DNA from: Streptomyces stelliscabiei
GTDB lineage: Bacteria > Actinomycetota > Actinomycetes > Streptomycetales > Streptomycetaceae
Length of the DNA stretch: 64,000 bases
Direction: 5' to 3'
NCBI RefSeq assembly: GCF_014873495.1
Contig: NZ_JADBGF010000001.1
Location: 2,914,001-2,978,000 of the forward strand
The notes beneath the pieces were generated by a model. That model saw only the letters and a program-made list of their open reading frames with translations, was not told the DNA's origin and did not search any database. Position 1 is the stretch's first letter, and each line of letters starts with the position of its first letter. Below are positions 53,283-61,830 of the stretch, piece by piece. A program made the position numbers and the translations under genes.

Positions 53283-54203
53283 ATGACCGTTGAATCGCCC
53301 GTTCCGCCCGGTTCTCGTATCGCGATCGCCGGTGCGTCCGGCCTGATCGGTTCCGCGCTGGCCCGCTCGCTCACCGAGGACGGTCACGAGGTGCTCCGGC
53401 TCGTGCGGCGGGCGCCCCGCGCGCCGGGTGAGGTGCGCTGGGACCCGGAGGCGGGTCGGGTCGACACGGCCGGCCTCGCGGGGTGCGCGGCCGTCGTCAA
53501 CCTCGCCGGCGCGGGGGTCGCCTCCCACCGCTGGACGGACGCGTACAAGGCGACGATCCGCCGGAGCCGGGTGCTCGGCACCAGGACGCTCGCCGAGGCC
53601 GCCGCCTCCCTCCACACTCCGCCGAACGTCTTGGTCAACGGCAGCGCCGTCGGCTTCTACGGCTTCACGGGCGACCGGGTCGTGGACGAGTCGGCGGAGC
53701 CGGGCTCGGAGTTCCTGTCCGGGCTGTGCGTGGAGTGGGAGGGGGCGACCGAGGCGGCGCGGGAGGCCGGGATCCGTACCGCGTTCGCCCGTACGGGGCT
53801 GGTGGTGGCGCGGGGCGGGGGCGCCTGGGGTCCGCTGTTCCCGCTGTTCAAGGCCGGGTTGGGCGGGCGGATGGGTGACGGCCGCCAGTACTGGAGCTTC
53901 ATCTCCCTGCACGACGAGGTCGCGGCGCTGCGGCATCTGCTGTTCACACCGTCGCTGTCGGGCCCGTTCAACCTGACCGCGCCGACCCCGCGCACCAACC
54001 GTGAGATCACGGCGGCGATGGGCCGGGTGCTGCGCCGGCCCACCCTGTTCACGGTGCCCGCGCCGGCGCTGCGGCTCGCGCTCGGCGAGGTCGCGGGCGA
54101 TGTGCTCGGCAGTACGCGGGCCGTTCCGACGCGGTTGCTGGAGTCGGGGTTCGCGTTCACGTATCCGGAGATCGACGACGCGATCCGAGCTGCGCTCGGC
54201 TGA
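53283..54203 (+). CDS. TIGR01777-family NAD(P)-dependent epimerase (SulA/YfcH-like)
   Basis: 306 residues, short-chain dehydrogenase fold. The N-terminal dinucleotide motif GASGLIGSALA is present, then VVNLAGAGV, and SAVGFYG with the tyrosine used in SDR catalysis. The C-terminal DUF1731 part includes TVPAPALRLALGEVAGDVL and a final LLESGFAFTYPEIDDAIRAAL split here. The E. coli homologue is YfcH; the reaction is not established. A CAGGAT element ends 6 nt before the ATG, so it may be leaderless. Divergent from the GNAT gene. Confidence 0.9.
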   Translation: MTVESPVPPGSRIAIAGASGLIGSALARSLTEDGHEVLRLVRRAPRAPGEVRWDPEAGRVDTAGLAGCAAVVNLAGAGVASHRWTDAYKATIRRSRVLGTRTLAEAAASLHTPPNVLVNGSAVGFYGFTGDRVVDESAEPGSEFLSGLCVEWEGATEAAREAGIRTAFARTGLVVARGGGAWGPLFPLFKAGLGGRMGDGRQYWSFISLHDEVAALRHLLFTPSLSGPFNLTAPTPRTNREITAAMGRVLRRPTLFTVPAPALRLALGEVAGDVLGSTRAVPTRLLESGFAFTYPEIDDAIRAALG

Positions 54204-54451
54204 GGGGGTGGGTGGGTCGTCGGTGCGGGTGTGGTGTCGGGTGCGGTGTCGCGTGCGGGCCCGCGGCCGCCCGACAACGTTCACCCCCCCGAACGCCCGG
54301 CGCACACTCGCCCCGTCCATGCCCCCGTGCGAGGTCACACGCTCCTTCCCCGGAACCGGCGCCCGCCTTCACTCTCATGCCGAACTCAGGTATTTCAGAA
54401 GGATGTTGGGGGCATAACGTCCCCGCAGCCGCGCGACCTCGGGAGGGGCAC

Positions 54452-55849
54452 GTGCTTGAGTCGGTGCACCAGTCGGCGTTCCCGGCGGACACGGAGGACG
54501 TGGACGTCATCGTGGTAGGAGCCGGTGTGGCCGGCCTCGCCGCAGCCGGACATCTGACCAGGGCGGGGCTGAGGACCACCGTCCTGGAGGCCGCCCCCGC
54601 CGTCGGCGGCCGCATGTCCACCGAGAAGATCGACGGCTTCCGCCTGGACCGGACGACGCGGCTGCTCTCCACGTCGTACCCGGAACTGCGCCGTACGCCC
54701 GGCCTGGACCGGCTCCCCCTGCGGGCGTTCGCCCCGGGCGTCCTGCTGCACGCCGACGGCCGTCATCAGCGCGCCGGCGCCGCCCCGGTCCTGCGGAGCG
54801 CGAGGGGCGCACTCACGGCTGCGCGCGCCCTGGCAAGCGCCCCCAGGCTCCCCCGGAACCAGGGGCGTTCCCCGGCCCGTTCCTCGGGCACGCGGCCCGG
54901 TCGGCTGGGCGCTCCCGCCGACCAGTCCCGGCTGGCCATGGCCCTGGCCCGGCTCGCCGCGACCGCGCCCGAGCGGCTCCTCGCCCGGGTGGAGGTACCG
55001 GCCGCCCAGGCACTGACGACCCGGGGGTTCCCGCCCCGGACGATCGACGGTTTCGTACGCCCCCTGCTGGCCGCGCTGCTCGCCGACCCGGCACTGGAGA
55101 CCTCCAGCCGCTGTGCCGACCTGGCACTGCACACCTTCGCGACGGGCCGGCTGTGCATCCCGGAGGGCGGCGCCGACACGCTTCCGGAGCTGCTCGCGGC
55201 CGCGCTGCCGCCGGGCTCGGTCCGCACGGGGGTCCAGGTCACCGCGATCAGCACGACCTCGGTGACCACGGCCCAGCACGGTGAACTCACCTGCCGAGCC
55301 GTGGTGCTGGCCACCGACGCCCGGTCCGCCGCGGAACTGCTGCCCGGCCTGCGGGTGCCGGGGTTCCACCCGGTGACGGTTCTGCACCACGCCACCGACG
55401 AGCCCCCGTTGGCCGAACCCGCGCTGCTCCTCGACGCCGACCGCAGCGGGCCCGTCTCGCACACGGCGGTCGTCAGCCAGGTCGACCCGAGCCGGGCACC
55501 GGCGGGCCGCGCCCTGATCACCTCCACGGTCCTCGGCACTCCCCCGGATCCCGCGCACCTCGACGCCACGGTCCGCGCCCAACTGGCCCGTCTCTACCGG
55601 ACGTCCACGACCCGCTGGGAACTCCTCGCCGCGCACCACGTCCCCGAGGCGGTCCCCGCGATGCCCGCGCCGCACGACCTGCGCCGTCCGGTGCGCCTCA
55701 TGGCGGGCCTCTACGTCTGCGGCGACCACCGCGACACCAGCACCGTCCAGGGCGCCCTGCACTCCGCCCGGCGGGCCGCACACGCCGTCCTGACCGACCT
55801 GGACGTCCGGCCGTTGCTCTCCGAGGAGCCGCTGGAGACGGCCGCGTGA
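54452..55849 (+). CDS. FAD-dependent amine oxidase/phytoene desaturase-like protein
   Basis: The GTG at 54452 (MLESVHQSAFP, 465 residues) has an ideal GGGAGGGG site. The FAD-binding motif VVGAGVAGLAAAGHL with the following acidic VLEAAPAVGGRMST is near 23-55, and the C-terminal FAD motif YVCGDHRDTSTVQGALHSARRAA is present in parts. An Arg/Ser/Pro-rich insertion lies around 115-150. Family members oxidise amines or desaturate carotenoid-like lipids; the substrate is unknown. A very strong terminator follows at 55864-55906. Confidence 0.88.
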   Translation: MLESVHQSAFPADTEDVDVIVVGAGVAGLAAAGHLTRAGLRTTVLEAAPAVGGRMSTEKIDGFRLDRTTRLLSTSYPELRRTPGLDRLPLRAFAPGVLLHADGRHQRAGAAPVLRSARGALTAARALASAPRLPRNQGRSPARSSGTRPGRLGAPADQSRLAMALARLAATAPERLLARVEVPAAQALTTRGFPPRTIDGFVRPLLAALLADPALETSSRCADLALHTFATGRLCIPEGGADTLPELLAAALPPGSVRTGVQVTAISTTSVTTAQHGELTCRAVVLATDARSAAELLPGLRVPGFHPVTVLHHATDEPPLAEPALLLDADRSGPVSHTAVVSQVDPSRAPAGRALITSTVLGTPPDPAHLDATVRAQLARLYRTSTTRWELLAAHHVPEAVPAMPAPHDLRRPVRLMAGLYVCGDHRDTSTVQGALHSARRAAHAVLTDLDVRPLLSEEPLETAA

Positions 55850-55863
55850 GGCTCCCCGGGAGA

Positions 55864-55906
55864 CGCCTCAGGGGCGCCCGGCACTGTGCCGGGCGCCCCT
55901 GAGGCG
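55864..55906. terminator. Bidirectional terminator with 20-bp perfect stem
   Basis: CGCCTCAGGGGCGCCCGGCA and its exact complement flank a 3-nt CTG loop, between convergent stops at 55849 and 55935. Confidence 0.9.
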
Positions 55907-55934
55907 AGTCCTACGGGTCCTACGGGTCCCGCGC

Positions 55935-57374
55935 CTACCCCAGCGCCGCCACCTTGTCCCGGTACCCCCGCACCGGGGCCGCGTCGCGGTAGGGCTCCAG
56001 GCGGCGTTCGAAGTCGCGGACGTACTCCACGGCCCGTACGGACCGCATCTCGGAGGCCTGGCCGGCGGCCTCCGCGCCCAACTGGCAGGCCTGGTCGAGC
56101 TCTCCGAGGCCCAGGCGGGCGGAGGCGAGGACGACGCGGCAGAAGAGGCGGCTGCGGGCGTAGGCGGGTGCCCGCAGCTGCAGGGAGCGCTCGGCGTGCT
56201 GGGCGGCTGCACGGTACTGCTGGAGGTCGCGGTGGCTGTGCCCGAACTCGTCGGCGAGCTGGGCCTCGTCGAAGAACCGCGCCCAGTACGGGACCTCGTC
56301 CCCGGGGCGGGCCGTCTCCAGGGCGCGTTCGGCCCGGACCAGCGCGGCGGTGGAGGCGCGCACCTCGCCGAGCACCGCGTGCCCCCGCGCCTCGACGGAG
56401 TGCAGCAGCGACTGCACCACCGGCGGCACGGCCGACCCGACGCCCTGCTGGGCGACGCGCGCGAGCTGCACGGCCTCGCGCCCATGCCCCAGATAGACCG
56501 CCTGCCGGCTCATCGTGACGAGCACGTACGCCCCGTACGCCCGGTCCCCCGCCGCCTGCGCCAGCCTCAGCGCCTGCACGAAGTACCGCTGCGCGAGTCC
56601 GTGGGCGCCGATGTCGTACGAGGTCCAGCCGGCCAGCCGGGTCAGGTCGGCGGCGGCCGCGAACAGCCGCCGGCCGACCTGCTCGCCGTAGGCGCCGCGC
56701 AGCATCGGCTCGGCCTCGTGTTCCAGGTAGCGCACGAGGGCCTGGCGGGCGTGACCGCCGCCGTACGCGTCGTCGAGGGCGCGGAACAACTCCCCCACCG
56801 AGCGGAGGGCGGCGATGTCCCCGCCGGTGACCTTCTGGCCGGGGCCGCGCTCGGTCTGGCTGCGCTGCCGGGGGACGACCGGGCGGCCCTGCGGGGGGAC
56901 CCGGGTCGCGCCCGGATCACCCCGGCCCACCCGGTCGTCGGCCCGGCCGATCAGCCAGTCCCGGCTGGGGACGACCAGCCCGGCGGGCGTGAACGCGATC
57001 TTGCGGAGTTCGGCGTGGCTGCCGGAGTCCTTGCGCCACAGGCCGCCGACGATGTCGATGGCCTCCTCGGGGGTCGCGGCGAACTCCAGGCCCGCGTAGA
57101 CGGGGGCGCAGGCGTCCAGGCCGAGGTCCTGGGCGGTGAGCCGGCGGCCGAGGCGGCGGGTGAACACCTCGGCGATGAGCGCGGGTGTCGTCCCCCGGGG
57201 CTGCTGACCACGCAGCCAGCGGGTGACCGACGTCTTGTCGTATCTGAGGTCGAGGCCGTGTTCGAGACCGAGCTGGTCCACACGGCGCGCTAGTCCCGCG
57301 TTCGAGAACCCCGCTTCTGCGATGAGGGCGGCGAGCTGGCGGTTGGGGGTGCGCTGCGCGGGTCGTTCCGTCAT
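55935..57374 (-). CDS. Large regulator with N-terminal HTH-like and TPR-like repeats (NsdA-like)
   Basis: 479 residues from the ATG at 57374. The N terminus (NRQLAALIAEAGFSNAGLARRVDQLG...SVTRWLRGQQPRG) looks like a lambda-repressor/Xre-type DNA-binding domain. The rest (about 200-460) is helical with TPR-like pairs (FVQALRLAQAAGDRAYGAYV, ARLGLGELDQACQLGAEAAG). This layout resembles the streptomycete NsdA/NsdB-type regulators that influence sporulation and antibiotic production; I cannot say which member it is. It is divergent from lipB. Confidence 0.8.
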   Translation of the reverse strand: MTERPAQRTPNRQLAALIAEAGFSNAGLARRVDQLGLEHGLDLRYDKTSVTRWLRGQQPRGTTPALIAEVFTRRLGRRLTAQDLGLDACAPVYAGLEFAATPEEAIDIVGGLWRKDSGSHAELRKIAFTPAGLVVPSRDWLIGRADDRVGRGDPGATRVPPQGRPVVPRQRSQTERGPGQKVTGGDIAALRSVGELFRALDDAYGGGHARQALVRYLEHEAEPMLRGAYGEQVGRRLFAAAADLTRLAGWTSYDIGAHGLAQRYFVQALRLAQAAGDRAYGAYVLVTMSRQAVYLGHGREAVQLARVAQQGVGSAVPPVVQSLLHSVEARGHAVLGEVRASTAALVRAERALETARPGDEVPYWARFFDEAQLADEFGHSHRDLQQYRAAAQHAERSLQLRAPAYARSRLFCRVVLASARLGLGELDQACQLGAEAAGQASEMRSVRAVEYVRDFERRLEPYRDAAPVRGYRDKVAALG

Positions 57375-57777
57375 CTGCGGTGCGGTCTCCTGCCTTCCGG
57401 GTGTCGGCGGGGTTTCCCGGATTGCCTGGTGAGAAGCCTTTTGCGGCCTTGTGAACGGCGCGAATGTAGCGGAGAGTAAGCGTCCGATCGCACACTTCCG
57501 CAACCATTCATCCGATCGTGTGAGGATTTGCCGCACGGCTGACGTGGTCGGCCTCCGTCACGCGCCGGCTGGGCATCTCGTACGCCCGGCGGCCGGGGCG
57601 TACGACGAGCGTCGGGCTTCACCTCCGCGCCCTGTACGACGGTCGTCGGCACCGGCGCCCGAGACCGCTCGAACACCGCCCGGCCGCGCGGTCGTACAGT
57701 GGCTTGGGCGCGTCACGCGCCTGACAGGGCTATCGCGGTGCCGCCGCCCGGTGGTACCGCCGAGGGAGGCGCTTGCC
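57375..57777. promoter_or_regulatory. Divergent region between the NsdA-like regulator and lipB
   Basis: 403 nt without an accepted gene. It contains two copies of TCCGATCG 30 nt apart (57482-57520 region), flanked by CACAC and GTGTG. TACAGT at 57695-57700 may be a -10 for lipB. The lipB ribosome site GGGAGG is at the far end. Open frames here are short or antisense. Confidence 0.4.
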
Positions 57778-58569
57778 GTGAGTGGATTGCGGTTCGTCCG
57801 CATGGGGTTCGGCGCGGAGGCCGTCGAGTACCAGGAGGCGTGGGACGAGCAGCGCCGGGTGCACGCGGCGCGCTTCGCCGACGAGGTCCCCGACACCGTG
57901 CTGCTCCTGGAACACCCGCCGGTCTACACGGCCGGCCGGCGCACGGCCGACAACGAGCGCCCCCTCGACGGCACCCCCGTCATCGACGTCGACCGCGGCG
58001 GCAAGATCACCTGGCACGGTCCGGGACAGCTGGTGGGCTACCCGATCCAGAAGCTTCCCCGGCCGGTGGACGTGGTGGCCCACGTACGGCGCCTGGAGGA
58101 GGCCCTGATCCGTACGTGCGCGGAGTTCGGGGTGGAGACCACGCGGGTCGAGGGCCGCAGCGGGGTGTGGGTGCTCGGCGATCCGGTCGAGCGGCGGCTC
58201 GGCGGGCTCTCGCTGGACCTCGATCCCCGGATGACCGACGACGAGTTCGATCCGCGGATGAACGGGCCGGAGTACGCGCCCTCCAACGCCGGGCAGCGGC
58301 GCGAGGACCGCAAGATCGCGGCGATCGGGATCCGGGTGGCGAAGGGGGTCACGATGCATGGCTTCGCGCTGAATGTGAACCCCGACAACAAGTGGTTCGA
58401 CCGGATCATCCCGTGCGGGATCCGTGACGCGGGGGTCGCCTCCCTCGCGGGGGAACTGGGCCGGGACATCGGCATCGCGGAGGTTCTTCCCGTGGTCGAG
58501 CGGCACCTGCGGGACGTGCTGGAGAACGCGGAGTTGCAGCCGCGGGTGGTTGTGCGCACGGCGGTGTAG
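57778..58569 (+). CDS. lipB: Octanoyltransferase LipB
   Basis: 263 residues from the GTG at 57778 (GGGAGG upstream; longer frame rejected). It transfers octanoate from acyl carrier protein to lipoyl domains. The conserved [11 protein letters not shown] (79-89), the acyl-thioester cysteine C213 (IIPCGI) and lysine K179 (RKIAAIGIR) are present. An acidic insertion of about 40 residues (135-176) lies between strand GVWV and KIAAIGI compared with the E. coli enzyme. Next gene is lipA, 153 nt downstream; targets include the E2 encoded at 42220. Confidence 0.95.
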   Translation: MSGLRFVRMGFGAEAVEYQEAWDEQRRVHAARFADEVPDTVLLLEHPPVYTAGRRTADNERPLDGTPVIDVDRGGKITWHGPGQLVGYPIQKLPRPVDVVAHVRRLEEALIRTCAEFGVETTRVEGRSGVWVLGDPVERRLGGLSLDLDPRMTDDEFDPRMNGPEYAPSNAGQRREDRKIAAIGIRVAKGVTMHGFALNVNPDNKWFDRIIPCGIRDAGVASLAGELGRDIGIAEVLPVVERHLRDVLENAELQPRVVVRTAV

Positions 58570-58722
58570 CGGCTGGGGTGCGCGGGCGAGCGCGGGGCGC
58601 ACCCCTCGCGGGGCCGGCGCGGGGAATGGCACCGCGAAGGTGAAGGTTGCCCACCCCGGAGAGCGAGAACCGTACGGGCGTACCCTGGGGGACGCCGAAG
58701 AATCGAAGCACAGGGAGCCGAT

Positions 58723-59688
58723 GTGTCCGCAGTCGCACCCGACGGACGCAAGATGCTGCGCCTGGAGGTCCGGAACAGCCAGACCCCCATCGAGCGCAAG
58801 CCCGAGTGGATCAAGACCCGGGCGAAAATGGGCCCCGAGTACACGAAGATGCAGAGTCTCGTGAAGAGCGAGGGCCTGCACACGGTCTGCCAGGAGGCGG
58901 GCTGCCCCAACATCTACGAGTGCTGGGAGGACCGCGAGGCCACGTTCCTCATCGGCGGCGACCAGTGCACCCGGCGCTGCGACTTCTGCCAGATCGACAC
59001 CGGCAAGCCCGAGGCGCTGGACCGCGACGAGCCCCGCCGCGTCGGCGAGTCCGTGGTCACCATGGACCTGAACTACGCCACCATCACCGGCGTCGCCCGC
59101 GACGACCTGGAGGACGGCGGCGCCTGGCTGTACGCCGAGACGGTCCGCCAGATCCACCGGCAGACCGCCGAGCGTGAGACCGGCCACACCAAGGTCGAGC
59201 TGCTCGCCCCCGACTTCAACGCCGTACCGGAGCTGCTCCAGCAGGTCTTCGAGTCCCGCCCGGAGGTCTTCGCGCACAACGTCGAGACGGTCCCGAGGAT
59301 CTTCAAGCGCATCCGCCCCGGCTTCCGCTACGAGCGCTCCCTGAAGGTCATCACCGAGGCCCGCGACTACGGTCTGGTCACGAAGTCGAACCTGATCCTC
59401 GGCATGGGCGAGACCCGCGAAGAGGTCAGCGAGGCGCTGAAGCAGCTGCACGACGCCGGCTGCGAGCTGGTGACCATCACCCAGTACCTGCGGCCGAGCG
59501 TCCGCCACCACCCCGTGGAGCGCTGGGTCAAGCCGCAGGAGTTCGTCGAGCTGAAGCAGGAGGCCGACGAGATCGGCTTCTCCGGCGTGATGTCCGGCCC
59601 GCTGGTCCGCTCCTCGTACCGCGCCGGCCGCCTCTACCAGATGGCCGTCGAGAAGCGGGGCTCGTACATCGCCTCGCAGGCCGTCTGA
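58723..59688 (+). CDS. lipA: Lipoyl synthase
   Basis: 321 residues; radical-SAM enzyme that inserts two sulfurs into octanoyl groups on E2 and GcvH. Auxiliary-cluster cysteines C56, C61 and C67 (C-x4-C-x5-C) and the radical-SAM triad C82, C86 and C89 (CTRRCDFC) are in place, with the C-terminal RSSYRAG motif. GTG start at 58723 with AGGGAG upstream. The sacrificial auxiliary cluster must be rebuilt, which makes the nearby A-type Fe-S carrier and desulfurase relevant. Confidence 0.97.
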   Translation: MSAVAPDGRKMLRLEVRNSQTPIERKPEWIKTRAKMGPEYTKMQSLVKSEGLHTVCQEAGCPNIYECWEDREATFLIGGDQCTRRCDFCQIDTGKPEALDRDEPRRVGESVVTMDLNYATITGVARDDLEDGGAWLYAETVRQIHRQTAERETGHTKVELLAPDFNAVPELLQQVFESRPEVFAHNVETVPRIFKRIRPGFRYERSLKVITEARDYGLVTKSNLILGMGETREEVSEALKQLHDAGCELVTITQYLRPSVRHHPVERWVKPQEFVELKQEADEIGFSGVMSGPLVRSSYRAGRLYQMAVEKRGSYIASQAV

Positions 59689-59725
59689 CCCCTCCACCAG
59701 CCCCTCCACCGGCCGCTCCGCCAAA

Positions 59726-59740
59726 TGGCACGCAGTGCCA
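59726..59740. repeat. Small inverted repeat downstream of lipA
   Basis: TGGCAC-GCA-GTGCCA, a perfect 6-bp dyad 38 nt past the lipA stop. It could be a weak terminator or a protein site. Confidence 0.4.
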
Positions 59741-59880
59741 TCAGGTCGTGTGAATCCCAGCACAAGGGGCTACTCGCCAGTAATGGCCGATTGACCGCGG
59801 TCCTGACCGTCCTCGCAGATGAGGGCCCTGTCAGGGCCGCGTCGAGGTTTAAGGGCCGCCCATCAAGGCTTCACCCTCGT

Positions 59881-59909
59881 TTGACCGGTCGGTCATGCCC
59901 TGGTAACAC
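59881..59909 (+). promoter_or_regulatory. Promoter with overlapping TetR-like palindrome
   Basis: TTGACC (59881-59886) and TAACAC (59904-59909) are spaced by exactly 17 nt, a good housekeeping-type promoter. TGACCG-GT-CGGTCA (59882-59895) is a perfect dyad covering the -35, in the style of TetR-family operators. It should drive the small gene at 59982. Confidence 0.6.
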
Positions 59910-59981
59910 CAATGAGTGACCCTGGTTTCACACCCGGTACAGGGTCCTAGCCAGAGCAGCCATCCCGAGGGGGGACCTCCC

Positions 59982-60185
59982 ATGCAGGCCGCACCCGTCC
60001 GCGCCACACCGATCCCGTCGTTCACCGATGCACTGCGTGCCGTCGAGTCGCTTCTGCTGAGCAGCGGCCAGCGCACCGCCCGTCGCAACGCCTGGACCTC
60101 CGTGCTGGAGGACCGCCGCCGCGCCAAGGACCGTGTCGAGGCCGAGCGCGTCCTCGAGGCGGCCGTCTCCTCGCGCACCTCGTAA
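59982..60185 (+). CDS. Small conserved hypothetical protein
   Basis: 67 residues (MQAAPVRATPIPSFTDALRA...) from the ATG at 59982, preceded by GAGGGGGGACC. Mostly helical and basic (RTARRNAWTSVLEDRRRAKDR split here), with no membrane segment. Proteins like it occur next to lipA in streptomycetes as far as I recall, with no known function. Longer upstream starts lie between promoter and ribosome site and are less likely. Confidence 0.75.
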   Translation: MQAAPVRATPIPSFTDALRAVESLLLSSGQRTARRNAWTSVLEDRRRAKDRVEAERVLEAAVSSRTS

Positions 60186-60345
60186 CCAGCCCCTCCGCAC
60201 GACCCGCTCGTCGCACGACCCCGTCCGCAGCACGACCGCCGGCACCGCCGCCGCCCGGCGCCGCTTCCCCGGCGCAGCCGCCGGATCCCGGTCCCCACCG
60301 GCACCGCCGTCGTCCTCGCTTCCCCGGACACGTAGACTTCCTGCC

Positions 60346-61047
60346 ATGGCGAGGAAGGAACCCGCAGCGGACGCTGCGAACCCCGGGCGACTCAAGCAGA
60401 TCGCTCTTACGTACAAGATGACCCGCAGGGCCGACAAGAAGATCGGTCTTGTACTCGCGGCTGTCGGAATCATCACCTTCGGTGTCTTCCTCGCGATCGG
60501 TTTCTTGATCGGTCACCCCATCTATCTCGGCATCCTGGGCCTCCTGCTCGCCTTCCTCGCGACGGCGATCGTCTTCGGACGGCGGGCCGAGCGCGCGGCG
60601 TTCGGGCAGATGGAGGGCCAGCCCGGCGCGGCGGCCGCGGTGCTCGACAACGTGGGCCGTGGCTGGACCACGACCCCCGCGGTGGCGATGAACCGCAGCC
60701 AGGACGTGGTGCACCGGGCCGTGGGCAAGGCCGGCATCGTCCTGGTCGCCGAGGGCAACCCGAACCGGGTCAAGAGCCTGCTGGCCGCCGAGAAGCGGAA
60801 GATGGCCCGCATCGTGGCGGACGTCCCGGTGCACGACCTGGTCGTGGGCACCGGCGAGGGTCAGACCGAGCTGAAGAAGCTCCGCACGACCATGCTCAAG
60901 CTGCCGCGCGTGCTCTCCGGCCCCCAGGTGACCGCCACGAACGACCGGCTGCGCGCGATGGGCGACCTGATGAGCAACATGCCGCTCCCCAAGGGTCCGA
61001 TGCCCAAGGGCATGCGCATGCCGAGGGGCGGCCCGAAGGCCCGCTGA
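60346..61047 (+). CDS. DUF4191 membrane protein
   Basis: 233 residues with a basic N terminus, two membrane helices (about 32-53 and 57-77) and a soluble C-terminal domain with NVGRGWTTTPAVAMNRSQDV, GIVLVAEG and a Pro/Met/Gly-rich tail (LPKGPMPKGMRMPRGG). This is the actinobacterial DUF4191 family, usually found by lipA; the link to lipoate is by location only. A TAGACT -10 element (60333-60338) lies 7 nt before the ATG, so the transcript is probably leaderless. Confidence 0.88.
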   Translation: MARKEPAADAANPGRLKQIALTYKMTRRADKKIGLVLAAVGIITFGVFLAIGFLIGHPIYLGILGLLLAFLATAIVFGRRAERAAFGQMEGQPGAAAAVLDNVGRGWTTTPAVAMNRSQDVVHRAVGKAGIVLVAEGNPNRVKSLLAAEKRKMARIVADVPVHDLVVGTGEGQTELKKLRTTMLKLPRVLSGPQVTATNDRLRAMGDLMSNMPLPKGPMPKGMRMPRGGPKAR

Positions 61048-61075
61048 CGAGGCCGTACCGACGCGACGAGACACG

Positions 61076-61121
61076 TACGACGATGGGGCGCCCGGAGTGA
61101 TCCGGGCGCCCCATCGTCGTA
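61076..61121. terminator. Bidirectional terminator with 21-bp perfect stem
   Basis: TACGACGATGGGGCGCCCGG plus A, and the exact complement, flank a GTGA loop between convergent stops at 61047 and 61165. Confidence 0.9.
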
Positions 61122-61146
61122 GGCCTCGTACGTCGTAGGCCTCGTA
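61115..61146. repeat. Tandem 16-bp direct repeat
   Basis: CGTCGTAGGCCTCGTA occurs twice head to tail, starting inside the right arm of the terminator at 61076-61121. Confidence 0.85.
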
Positions 61147-61164
61147 CGAACCCTCGTCCCGGCG

Positions 61165-61632
61165 CTAGATCCGCACCTCCACCGTGCGCGCCAGCCGGTC
61201 GTGCAGGCCGCGGCCGTCGCGGTCCCAGACCAGGGCCGGGATGGCGAGGCAGAGCAGGACCGTACGGACGAGGGCGCGCCACGGGTTGACGGTGCCGGCG
61301 TCCTGGGCGACCACGCGGAGGCCGAAGAGGCGCTTGCCCGGGGTGAAGCCGACCGTGCCCAGGGTGAGGGCGTGCAGCAGGAAGAAGATGAGCAGGGCCC
61401 AGTTGCTGGTGGCCTGGTCGTAGCCGTCGGTGATCAGGCCGTATGCGATCAAGAGGCACAGGCCCCAGTCGACGGCGAGGGCGCCGAGACGGCGGCCGGG
61501 GCGGGCGATGGAGCCGGGCCCCTCCTCCGGCAGACCGAGCTGTTCTCCCCTGTATCCGAAGTCGACCCCGGCGTCCTCCGCCGCGCTACGGGGGCCGGAG
61601 AGCCACGATCCGAGTGCTTGCCTCTTGTCCAC
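61165..61632 (-). CDS. RDD-family membrane protein
   Basis: 155 residues from the GTG at 61632 (MDKRQALGSW), chosen because a TACGGT -10 element (61639-61644) ends 6 nt upstream; an ATG at 61662 would give 165 residues. RDD signatures are visible: R-R-LGALAVDW, FTPGKRLFGLRVV, and W-R-ALVRTVLL. Three membrane helices. RDD proteins are small membrane proteins with proposed ion-exchange roles. It is divergent from glnA. Confidence 0.87.
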   Translation of the reverse strand: MDKRQALGSWLSGPRSAAEDAGVDFGYRGEQLGLPEEGPGSIARPGRRLGALAVDWGLCLLIAYGLITDGYDQATSNWALLIFFLLHALTLGTVGFTPGKRLFGLRVVAQDAGTVNPWRALVRTVLLCLAIPALVWDRDGRGLHDRLARTVEVRI

Positions 61633-61695
61633 GCGTCCACCGTACTGCGAGCGTTTTGCCATACGGACAGGTGGGGTGCGGGGCGGGATGTCCGG

Positions 61696-61733
61696 TTAAC
61701 TTGTGCGAAACAAATGGGTCACGTACGAGAAAT
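61696..61733 (+). promoter_or_regulatory. GlnR box upstream of glnA
   Basis: TTAAC-n6-GAAAC-n6-GTCAC-n6-GAAAT follows the streptomycete GlnR consensus (gTnAC-n6-GaAAC repeated) with exact 6-nt spacings. A TAGTGT -10 element lies at 61744-61749, placing the box near -41, the position of an activator under nitrogen limitation. Confidence 0.85.
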
Positions 61734-61830
61734 CACCCGTCCCTAGTGTCGAGAACAGCGTGTGCCACCGCACTGGCAGCACGAACGAACTACCACCCCG
61801 GCAGGTGACGTCGGGAGTAGGAGGAGCTGG

